64,000 nt of DNA from QHXM01 sp963697975 (GTDB lineage: Bacteria; Acidobacteriota; Blastocatellia; Pyrinomonadales; Pyrinomonadaceae). Below, piece by piece: positions 25,570-33,066 of the stretch (position 1 is its first letter; every line of letters starts with the position of its first letter). The stretch covers positions 1,426,001 to 1,490,000 of the forward strand of contig OY969111.1 of the NCBI GenBank assembly GCA_963697975.1. Direction: 5' to 3'. Below the pieces are notes generated by a model that was given only the letters and a program-made list of their open reading frames with translations, was not told the origin of the DNA and searched no databases. The translations under genes were made by a program, and so were the position numbers.

Positions 25570-25748
25570 GCCGACAAAACCGAAGCGCCGAATGTGCCGG
25601 GAAGAAATAGGCCGTGATTAAGCAGCGCTGTCAGGATCAATAACACAAGTCACGTCAAGGGAAGCTGGATTCTCTTCATCCTGCCAGTCTTGTTAATCCC
25701 GGTCTAGTTCTTCTCTCGCACATTTGGCGCTTCGATAGTTTTATCGGC
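25570..25748. repeat. Imperfect long inverted repeat after the secreted-protein pair
   Basis: The arms at 25570-25597 and 25718-25748 share inverted GCCGACAAAAC / CGAAGCGCC / GTGC blocks with a few mismatches and a small insertion. The interior holds TCTTCATCCTG...TTAATCC words like those at 31577-31674. It lies between convergent genes. Confidence 0.55.
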
Positions 25749-25787
25749 TTCTGAAGAAGCGTCTCTATCCGTGAGGCTCGCCGTTCT

Positions 25788-26375
25788 TTACTTGCAGGGG
25801 CAAACCAGCACGGCCTCGATGGTTCCCTGCCCGTCTCCGACGCCTCCCTTCGGCGCCGTCGGTGATGGAGGGAAGCTAATTCGATACGTGCCGATGATCT
25901 GGCAGCCTTTGAGTTCTTCCTTGTTCGTCTCGATGATTTGCCCGCAAATTCGTCCTTCCATGAAGCCGCGAGCGTCGCATGGCTGACAATCCTTGAAGAC
26001 AGGCTTTCTGTGCGTCCCAGCGTTGGTCACGCCCGACATCCGGCCCGTGGCCACAAAGTTCGTGCCTTTCCACACGAAATCTCCAGCGTGAAAGCCCCGC
26101 CCCGTTCCATCTTGATTGAAAGCGCTGGCGAGCTTCTCAAGCGCCAGAGTCCCGTTCAGCAGCTTGCCGAATTTCGAGTCGCAGGGAGGATTTGAAATTG
26201 GCTCCAGCTTCATCACGTGAAGGGTCTTGAGGGTGACGCACTGCGGTTTTTCACACTTCTGATCCATGCTCTCAAGCACTTTGGTTGACGCCTTGAAGTT
26301 CTTCGATACCGCATGGACGCACATCTTCTGTTTGAAGATGGTCGCATAATCGTCTAAGCATTTTGGAGCTGCCAT
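25788..26375 (-). CDS. Cysteine-rich protein of unknown family
   Basis: A 195-residue protein without a signal peptide. It contains about twelve cysteines, including pairs KCEKPQC, KDCQPCDARG and a C-terminal VCPCK. A glycine-rich middle reads GRGFHAGDFVWKGTNFVATG and GRICGQIIETNKEELKGC. The cysteine pattern suggests metal binding or disulfides. AAGGAG lies 6 bases before the ATG at 26375, so the gene is real. I do not recognise the family. It does not read as a PAAR or thioredoxin protein, and neighbours give no functional hint. Confidence 0.75.
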   Translation of the reverse strand: MAAPKCLDDYATIFKQKMCVHAVSKNFKASTKVLESMDQKCEKPQCVTLKTLHVMKLEPISNPPCDSKFGKLLNGTLALEKLASAFNQDGTGRGFHAGDFVWKGTNFVATGRMSGVTNAGTHRKPVFKDCQPCDARGFMEGRICGQIIETNKEELKGCQIIGTYRISFPPSPTAPKGGVGDGQGTIEAVLVCPCK

Positions 26376-26699
26376 GTTTTTCTCCTTATCAATTAGATTT
26401 ACTTCTGGTTGATTAGAAGCGAGGCCAAAGCTATTGCCGCTTGCTCTCTGTGAGGCGGGCGCAAATGATGGCTCATGCCAGCCGGGTTAGTGATAGAGGA
26501 AGGTGCGCGCCGGGCACATGGTATTCGATCCCGAAGGAGCGCATTTGCAACCATTATGCCGCCGGACGCTGAGGCTATTAGCGCGCAATATCCCTAGCAA
26601 CAGATCACGGACTGTCTTCTACAGAAGACAGCGAACGGACGGGTCTGTGTACTTATGCTGACAGTGGAGTTTTGAGCAGTAAGCGAGATGCCGGAAGCT
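26376..26699. other. Intergenic region with one perfect short hairpin
   Basis: About 320 bases without a credible gene. It holds CTGTCTTC-TACA-GAAGACAG at 26612-26631 (8-base arms), which lies ~70 bases past the stop of the minus-strand zinc-ribbon gene. No T-run follows on either strand. The upstream part must carry the promoter for the cysteine-rich gene's neighbour or that gene itself. Confidence 0.45.
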
Positions 26700-27332
26700 T
26701 TAGCTTTCGTCCTTGATGGAAGTGTGTGGCCTGCGAATGATAGCTGGCTCGTTCGAGAGCCTGTGAGTTGTATGCTCGATGATTGACGGCGGCGGCGCGA
26801 GTTCTCTGTGCTCGACGTTTGCGATTTCAGGCTGTCGCTCAATCACGCTTTGCGGAATGATCTCCGGGGCGCTGGTTGAAATCTGCTTTCGCTGCACAGT
26901 GAGTAATTTGCCGTTGATGATTAGTCCCAGACCGATGAAAAAAGCGATGGTAGCCATGCCGAATGGAAAAAGCAGGTCTTCCTTTCCCGTAGCCAGAGAG
27001 AGCAGCAGGAACGCGAGCATTACGCCCAGGCCCACTGCTGAAGTGATGACACCGGTCCGCATCCGTCTGAGACGCTTCTCTTCAGGCGATTCCAGAAACT
27101 GCTCAATCTTGGGTAAGACATCATCGGCCATTATCTTGAGTTCGCCCGGCCCTTGCAGCTCTCTAATTTTGGCGGCGACGGCTCGCCCGATCTCGTCGCG
27201 TGCGGTCGCGGCAGAATTGGTAATCGCATCCGGTCTTTCCAGCCCCGCGCGCACCGCACGCAAATCCGTTCCGCACCCGCGACAAAACTGGCTCAACTGT
27301 CTCTCTTCTGATCCGCAACTCGGACAAAACAT
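26700..27332 (-). CDS. Zinc-ribbon membrane protein
   Basis: A 210-residue protein beginning MFCPSCGSEERQLSQFCRGC, a double CxxC zinc ribbon. A helical, acidic stretch follows (residues ~40-95), then two hydrophobic helices (VITSAVGLGVMLAFLLLSLA; LFPFGMATIAFFIGLGLIIN) and a proline/isoleucine-rich tail. It belongs to the same architectural class as the proteins at 1144, 1624, 33067, 54496 and 56597. The start at 27332 places the zinc ribbon at the N-terminus, as in those relatives. Function unknown; a sensor or scaffold role is only suggested by design. Confidence 0.75.
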   Translation of the reverse strand: MFCPSCGSEERQLSQFCRGCGTDLRAVRAGLERPDAITNSAATARDEIGRAVAAKIRELQGPGELKIMADDVLPKIEQFLESPEEKRLRRMRTGVITSAVGLGVMLAFLLLSLATGKEDLLFPFGMATIAFFIGLGLIINGKLLTVQRKQISTSAPEIIPQSVIERQPEIANVEHRELAPPPSIIEHTTHRLSNEPAIIRRPHTSIKDES

Positions 27333-27554
27333 AAATTGACCTCGCGTCTCTCGCCCTTTAGGGCAAGATAATACTACGTCCAATCATCGCCTGTAGTTCA
27401 ATTCAGCTACTATAGCCAAAGCCTTCGATTCTCAACAATCATTTTCTAAAGAGCGTGACGGGAAGGCTTTCCGGCCAACTTGCTGACGAGATTTAGCGCC
27501 CCCGTTTTGCTCCCGGCAAGTCGTGTGCTTAAATGTTCCTTCGAGGCTAATCAG

Positions 27555-28112
27555 ATGCAACACAAGAACACGCTTGAGGCGAAGCAGACCGTGCTCGCCA
27601 TCATAGACATGCAGGAGAGTTTTCGCGCCGCCATCTCCGACTTTGCGGAGATGGCGGCGCGCATCGCGCTCGTCGCTCACGCCGCGCGGCTGTTGAGCAT
27701 CCCCATCATCGCGACGGAGCAATACCCGAAGGGTCTCGGCCACACGGCGAACGAGATCAAAGCCGTCCTGCCGCCTGATTTGAATGTGATTGAAAAGACG
27801 GCTTTTAGTTCCTGCGGCGCGCAGGCGTTTGAAGCCGAACTCGAACGCACACAGGCTCTGCACGTTCTCGTCTGCGGCATCGAAGCTCACATCTGTGTCA
27901 ATCAAACGACGCACGATCTTATGGAGCGCGGCTACCGCGTCCATCTTTTGACGGACTGCATCACCGCCCGTGTCGAACACAACAAGCAGGTCGGACTCGC
28001 CAAGATGCAACAAAGCGGCGCGATTCCCTCTTCAACCGAGCTGGCGCTCTTTGAGCTGATGCGCGACGCCAAACACGAGCAGTTCAAGTCTATTCAAAAG
28101 TTAATCAAGTAG
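27555..28112 (+). CDS. Isochorismatase-family cysteine hydrolase
   Basis: A 185-residue enzyme of the isochorismatase superfamily. The catalytic triad is visible: Asp in LAIIDMQESF, Lys in VIEKTAFSSCG, and Cys in CGIEAHICVNQTTHDL. These enzymes hydrolyse amide or vinyl-ether bonds; this subgroup (YcaC/ISOC-like) has no firmly known substrate. The ATG at 27555 is preferred because upstream in-frame codons are not family-like. The next gene (pcrA) begins 5 bases after the stop, so they are probably co-transcribed. Confidence 0.88.
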   Translation: MQHKNTLEAKQTVLAIIDMQESFRAAISDFAEMAARIALVAHAARLLSIPIIATEQYPKGLGHTANEIKAVLPPDLNVIEKTAFSSCGAQAFEAELERTQALHVLVCGIEAHICVNQTTHDLMERGYRVHLLTDCITARVEHNKQVGLAKMQQSGAIPSSTELALFELMRDAKHEQFKSIQKLIK

Positions 28113-28116
28113 GGAT

Positions 28117-31100
28117 ATGGACTTCCTCTCATCACTCAATCAACAGCAGCGTGAAGCCGTTGTGGAAACAGACGGGCCGTTGCTCATCTTAGCGGGCGCA
28201 GGCTCAGGCAAGACGCGCGTCATCGCGCATCGCATCGCTTACCTGATAGCGGAACGCAAGGTTGCTCCGCACAACATTCTCGCCGTCACGTTCACGAACA
28301 AGGCTGCGGAGGAGATGCGCGAGCGCGTCAAACGCCTCTTGTCGGGAACGCAGATGGCGAGCGCACCGCTCATCTCAACTTTTCACAGTCTCTGCGTCCG
28401 CATCCTGCGCCAGCACATCGAAGCCGGAGGCTTTGGCTACACGCGCTCGTTCACCATCTACGATCAGGATGATTCCGCGCGGCTCGTCAAACAGTGCATC
28501 AGGGATTTAGGCTACGACGAGAAGCAACTGGCGCCGCGCGCCACGCAGGGTGCGATCTCCGGCGCGAAGAATCGTCACGGCGACGACGCCGAATCCTATA
28601 GCGCGCGCGTCGAATATAATGATGAAAAGCGCACGGCCATCGCCCGCGTCTTCAAGCTCTACGAAGAACGCCTCGTCAACAACAACGCGCTCGACTTTGA
28701 CGACCTCCTGATTAAAACCGTCCAACTGCTGCGCCGCGTCGAGGAAGTCCGCGAGTATTACAACAACAAGTTTCGCTACATCCTCGTTGACGAATATCAG
28801 GACACGAACATGCTTCAGTTCGCCATGATTCGCTTTCTGACGGAGAAGCAGCAGAACATCTGTGTCGTCGGCGACGAAGATCAATGTGTAATTGCAGGAA
28901 CTCCAATCACTACCAAAGAGGGAATCCTTAAGGCAGAAAGCATCGGCCCGGGAGATATGGTACTGAGCGCCAAGGGAGATAGCCGTACCCAATATAGTGC
29001 TGTTACCGATGTCTTTTGCCGGCAGGTGGCCGACCAACCCGTTATCACACTTAGAACTGAATCAGGGCATGAGGTTACAACGACACCTCAACACGTACAT
29101 TTTGCACGATACATGTTGGAGGGAGATGACCTCTTTTTTACCTATCTTATGTTTAAAAGGGGCATGGGCTACAGAATCGGGATCACGCGTCGTTACCGAT
29201 TCGAGGGGCCGAACAAACCATCTCTCGGATACATCCAACGGACAAATCAAGAACGTGCGGACGCAATATGGCTTTTGGAGGTCAGCCGCACTGAAGAGGA
29301 GGCACGCTGCTGGGAGCAATATTATGCGGCCAAGTTCGGTTTGCCAACGTGCATATTTGTATCGCTCCCAGAAGCTAGAGTGTCGCAATCAGCAATCGAC
29401 CATCTTTATTCAAGGCTTGATACGGAATCTGCGGCGATGAAACTGCTGGCCTCAAAAAACATGTTTTCTGAACATCCGCATCACATACCTAAATACACAA
29501 CGACCAAAAGGCGGCGTAACTTCGGTGTCACTCTGTGCAGAGACGGGCGTCACAATACCCTCCATTACTGCGAAGTGCTTGGAACAGATTCCTCTGATGC
29601 CGAGCGTCTTCGCTTAGCTGGTCTTCACCCGACTGCGTCCAAGCGAACCGGATGGCGAATTAGAGCAACCTCCCAAGACTTCGCGCAAATCATGCATCTA
29701 CACGATACGGTCAACGAAGCATTAGGTGACGTGAATCTGATCCTTAAAGCTGGATTCTCTAACGGCCTATCATTGTACTTCACCCCGGCTTCACATGTGT
29801 TACCTGGCATGAAGGTTTACATACAAACAGAGGCTGGCATTGATTTAGATGAAGTAGAGTCAGTCAGGCATTGGTTATACACAGGTAATGTTTATGATTT
29901 TAACGTAGAGAGGACTCACAACTTTGTCGCAGGGGGAATTTTCACACACAACTCTGTTTACAAGTGGCGCGGAGCGGACATCACCAACATTCTCAACTTC
30001 GAGCAGCACTACCCGAACGCGAAAGTCATCCGCCTCGAACAGAACTATCGCTCGACGCAGACGATCCTCGATGTGGCGGGCGCGGTCGTCAAAAACAATA
30101 CCGAGCGCAAAGGTAAAACTCTCTGGACGGCTAATCCATCGGGCGAGCGCATACGCTACTATCAGGCTTTCGATTCTGACGCCGAAGCGCGTTTCGTCGC
30201 CGCCAAGATAGAAGAGCATCGGCGCGAAGACACAGACCTACGAGCCGCCGTGCTGTATCGCACCAACGCCCAGTCGCGCGTCTTTGAAGAAGCCCTGCGG
30301 CGCACGGGGCTGGCCTACAATATCGTCGGCGGCTTCTCCTTCTACGAGCGCATGGAGGTGCGCGACATCATCTCCTACCTGAAACTCGCGCTCAATCCGC
30401 ACGATTCGATTGCGCTTCAGAGGATCATCAACAGCCCGCCGCGCGGACTTGGCAAACAAACCCTTGACGAGATTGCGCGCCGCGCCAAAGACTACGCCGT
30501 CTCACACTGGGAGACCATCGCTATCCTGATTGAACAAGGGACGGGCTTGAGTGCGCGCGCCATTTCCGCGCTCAAAAACTTTCAGCAGATCATCACGAAT
30601 CTCGTCACCGCAGCGAACAACGCCCCCGTAACCGACTCGCCCGTCTCCGATGTCGTCAAAGCGGCGATTCTGGACACGGGCTACGAGAATGCTTTGAAGA
30701 CTGAAAATTCAGACGAGGCGGCAGCGCGGCTCGAAAACTTGCAGGAACTCGTCAACGCGGCAGTTGATTATGACAAGCAGGAAAAAGAGGGCTTGCGCGA
30801 CTTCATAGACCACGCCGCGCTCGTTTCAGATACGGACCAATACAAGCGCGATGCTCCCGTCACCTTGATGACGATGCACGCGGCCAAGGGGTTGGAGTTT
30901 CCGCTCGTCTTCATCGTCGGCCTCGAAGATGGGCTGTTTCCACATTCGCGCTCCGCCGCCGACCCGGCGGAACTCGAAGAGGAGCGCCGCCTTTGTTACG
31001 TCGCCATCACGCGCGCCGAAAGATTTCTGTATGTGACGCACGCGATGAAGCGGCGAGTTTACGGCGAAGAGATGGCAAGTGAGCCTTCGCAGTTTTTAAA

Positions 31101-31575
31101 CGAGATGCCGCTTGATTTGATGGAAGACCTTTCGCGCGGAAATTCATGGCTCGCGTTTGCGCGTAGCTCCACGACGCTGGAAAACAAGCACGCGGCAAGC
31201 GCTCTTCGCGGCGATACACGCGAGCGCACGAAGTATCAGGGTAAGACTTACGACAGCGCCGATTCCATCGCGGAGTTTTTCCGCAAGCGCGGGCAGAGTT
31301 TGGGAAATTCCGACTCCTACAAAACCACTTCGGAGCCGACGATCAAACGTCGCGCCGCCAGCGCCACGAACGCCGGGGCAGGCGGTTCTTCTTCATCTTC
31401 TGGTGGGGGCAGCGGCGATTTCACCCCCGGCTCACACGTTCGTCACCCGAAATACGGGCGCGGCCTCGTCCTCAGACGCGAAGGCGTGGGCGATTCGGCG
31501 AAGCTCACGGTCAGCTTTCCCGGCTTCGGGCAGAAGAAGTTGATTGAGAAGTACGCGGGGCTGGAGAAAGCTTGA
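28117..31575 (+). CDS. pcrA: PcrA/UvrD superfamily-1 DNA helicase, interrupted by an intein
   Basis: The 1152-residue precursor would splice to a 796-residue helicase used in nucleotide-excision repair and replication restart. Helicase motifs: Q-motif LNQQQREAV; Walker A AGAGSGKT at 26-33; TFTNKAAEEM; motif II DEYQDTN; motif III GDEDQ split by the intein from SVYKWRGAD; motif IV EQNYRSTQ; TMHAAKGLEF; VAITRAE. The C-terminus has the PcrA Tudor-like domain (GSHVRHPKYGRGLVL) that contacts RNA polymerase. Without intein removal motif III is broken, so activity depends on splicing. Confidence 0.96.
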   Translation: MDFLSSLNQQQREAVVETDGPLLILAGAGSGKTRVIAHRIAYLIAERKVAPHNILAVTFTNKAAEEMRERVKRLLSGTQMASAPLISTFHSLCVRILRQHIEAGGFGYTRSFTIYDQDDSARLVKQCIRDLGYDEKQLAPRATQGAISGAKNRHGDDAESYSARVEYNDEKRTAIARVFKLYEERLVNNNALDFDDLLIKTVQLLRRVEEVREYYNNKFRYILVDEYQDTNMLQFAMIRFLTEKQQNICVVGDEDQCVIAGTPITTKEGILKAESIGPGDMVLSAKGDSRTQYSAVTDVFCRQVADQPVITLRTESGHEVTTTPQHVHFARYMLEGDDLFFTYLMFKRGMGYRIGITRRYRFEGPNKPSLGYIQRTNQERADAIWLLEVSRTEEEARCWEQYYAAKFGLPTCIFVSLPEARVSQSAIDHLYSRLDTESAAMKLLASKNMFSEHPHHIPKYTTTKRRRNFGVTLCRDGRHNTLHYCEVLGTDSSDAERLRLAGLHPTASKRTGWRIRATSQDFAQIMHLHDTVNEALGDVNLILKAGFSNGLSLYFTPASHVLPGMKVYIQTEAGIDLDEVESVRHWLYTGNVYDFNVERTHNFVAGGIFTHNSVYKWRGADITNILNFEQHYPNAKVIRLEQNYRSTQTILDVAGAVVKNNTERKGKTLWTANPSGERIRYYQAFDSDAEARFVAAKIEEHRREDTDLRAAVLYRTNAQSRVFEEALRRTGLAYNIVGGFSFYERMEVRDIISYLKLALNPHDSIALQRIINSPPRGLGKQTLDEIARRAKDYAVSHWETIAILIEQGTGLSARAISALKNFQQIITNLVTAANNAPVTDSPVSDVVKAAILDTGYENALKTENSDEAAARLENLQELVNAAVDYDKQEKEGLRDFIDHAALVSDTDQYKRDAPVTLMTMHAAKGLEFPLVFIVGLEDGLFPHSRSAADPAELEEERRLCYVAITRAERFLYVTHAMKRRVYGEEMASEPSQFLNEMPLDLMEDLSRGNSWLAFARSSTTLENKHAASALRGDTRERTKYQGKTYDSADSIAEFFRKRGQSLGNSDSYKTTSEPTIKRRAASATNAGAGGSSSSSGGGSGDFTPGSHVRHPKYGRGLVLRREGVGDSAKLTVSFPGFGQKKLIEKYAGLEKA
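28885..29952 (+). mobile_element. Intein in helicase motif III (356 residues)
   Basis: The insert starts with Cys after GDEDQ and ends in HN before Ser-Val-Tyr. Block A is CVIAGTPITTKEGILKAESI, block B is VTTTPQHVHFARY, block F is NVYDFNVERTHNFVAGG and block G is IFTHN|S. Nucleophiles are Cys1 and Ser+1, with penultimate His and terminal Asn. The middle ~200 residues (WLLEVSRTEEEARCWEQYYA...) hold no LAGLIDADG pair, HNH or clear GIY-YIG signature. The DNA is visibly poorer in GC and has different codon use from the flanking helicase, pointing to acquisition from elsewhere. Confidence 0.95.
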
Positions 31576-31576
31576 G

Positions 31577-31674
31577 ATTCAAACAGGGATAGACAGGATG
31601 AACAGGATAAAGGCAAGTTGGGTTGGCAGCCTTTATCTGCTTTCATCCTGACAATCTCTGTCCATCCCTGTTAA
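31577..31674. repeat. Intergenic hairpin (ACAGGAT word type)
   Basis: The left arm has AACAGGGAT, AGACAGGATGA, ACAGGATAAAGGC. The right arm has GCCTTTATCTG, TCATCCTGAC, TCTGTCCATCCCTGTTAAT. It lies between convergent pcrA and the secreted-protein gene and could serve both as a transcript end. Related words occur at about 25650-25700. Confidence 0.75.
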
Positions 31675-31677
31675 TTT

Positions 31678-32934
31678 CTACTTCGACACCTTACCGAGCG
31701 GCGCGGTGTAGGAAGCATTGGTCACGCATTTCCCCACAGGGATGCTGATTAAAGCCTCTGCCGTTATGCTCTTCTCTTGAATGCCGTCTGTGTTGACGAT
31801 GATTCTTCGCGTGCCCTGCCCGCTCGTAATCGTTCCGGCTGAAACCGTCCAGTTGTAGTCGAACTTTTGTTCCGGATGAACGCCGCTCGGATAGACCATG
31901 CAGGCGAGCGGAGAGTTCGGATTTGAAAAGTCGTTCGGGAAACACTCGACGCGAAAGGTCGGGCATTCCAAGACGCCTTCCCACCGGGCGTCAACGTTGT
32001 AGTTCAACGTCAGGAGCTTTTTCTTCTGCTCGTCGACCATCTCCACTTTGAACTGCTGTAGATGCGCCTGATTGTCGAAGCCGAACCACGTGGTCAACTC
32101 TCCGGAACCTTGCAGGTAAAGCATAGAGCCGTGCGTGAACTCGTCCGGCAAACGCTCTTCTAAAACGACGGGACGCGCCCAGATACGGCACGCGCGCGAA
32201 GAGCGAAGCTGGTACGCTATTTTGACATTCAAGTGTCCCTTCAAAGGTAGACGGGCGGGCGACTCTGGCCCAACCTCTATAATTTCCAGGCGGTCGCCCT
32301 CCGCATTGCTGACGCTCGCCAGCACGTTGCGAGTCGCTTCCGGGGCGAGAGGCTTGAAGACAAACTCGCCATTACTCCACTCCAGCCGACCTAAGCCGAT
32401 GCCAGACCAGTATTCGCTGACATCAATGCTCGCTCCATTGCCCGCGAGCCTGTGCATGATGCGCGGCGCAAAGCCCTCTCTCGCTTTGAACTGCTTATCA
32501 AGCGCGGCGCGCAAATCTTCCTGCTTGATAACTGGCAGAGTCTTTGCGGTGACATCCATCCACTGCCCGTTTTCGTAAGAGAGAAAATAGAACTCTTCAT
32601 TGCACCCGGCGGCGCATTCACGATTCTCGACGGCCACGAGGTCGCTACCGTCCGGACGCTTGAAGAGCGCGACGGCGCTATAGAACTCACCGTTGGGCTG
32701 CCGCGCCTGTAGATAGCCGGTCTCGACATCTTTGATGTAGAGAGCTGCGCTGCGTTCTTTCGCGGAATCACCGCCCGCATGTTTCAGATACTTTTGCGGC
32801 AGCGCCAGATAATAGTCGAGGATTGTCATAGGCTTCGGTTGAGCACTGGATGAAGCCAGAGCAGAGACCATCAAGACAATCAGACAGGCAAGCGCAACGA
32901 GTGCAACAAGTCCTTTACTCAATCGCCGGTGCAT
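31678..32934 (-). CDS. Secreted or lipid-facing protein of unknown function
   Basis: A 418-residue protein. The N-terminal signal/anchor is LVALVALACLIVLMVSALAS. A central domain of mixed strands follows, with a cysteine pair in ENRECAAGCNEEF. The C-terminal ~110 residues read like an immunoglobulin/PKD-type beta sandwich (YNWTVSAGTITSGQGTRRII; SITAEALISIPVGKC). No catalytic motif is recognised. The architecture fits a periplasmic or surface binding protein. It is followed on the same strand (upstream) by the large membrane kinase at 33067-35805 with an ~130-base gap, so the two may be expressed together. Confidence 0.75.
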   Translation of the reverse strand: MHRRLSKGLVALVALACLIVLMVSALASSSAQPKPMTILDYYLALPQKYLKHAGGDSAKERSAALYIKDVETGYLQARQPNGEFYSAVALFKRPDGSDLVAVENRECAAGCNEEFYFLSYENGQWMDVTAKTLPVIKQEDLRAALDKQFKAREGFAPRIMHRLAGNGASIDVSEYWSGIGLGRLEWSNGEFVFKPLAPEATRNVLASVSNAEGDRLEIIEVGPESPARLPLKGHLNVKIAYQLRSSRACRIWARPVVLEERLPDEFTHGSMLYLQGSGELTTWFGFDNQAHLQQFKVEMVDEQKKKLLTLNYNVDARWEGVLECPTFRVECFPNDFSNPNSPLACMVYPSGVHPEQKFDYNWTVSAGTITSGQGTRRIIVNTDGIQEKSITAEALISIPVGKCVTNASYTAPLGKVSK

Positions 32935-33066
32935 ACGATTTCCTCCTTAAAGCTGAGTGGCTGGCTACGATTGCTTACACGCGGCTGTGCTGGAAATGTT
33001 CCGGCAAACCTGAAACGTTTTCGCGCGCCCGGTTTATCGCATCCGGCTGAAGTCGCGTTCCAATCT

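Noticed and set aside
29400..29800. LAGLIDADG homing endonuclease in the intein
   Set aside because: Neither dodecapeptide motif is recognisable in the central region; the nuclease type is left open.
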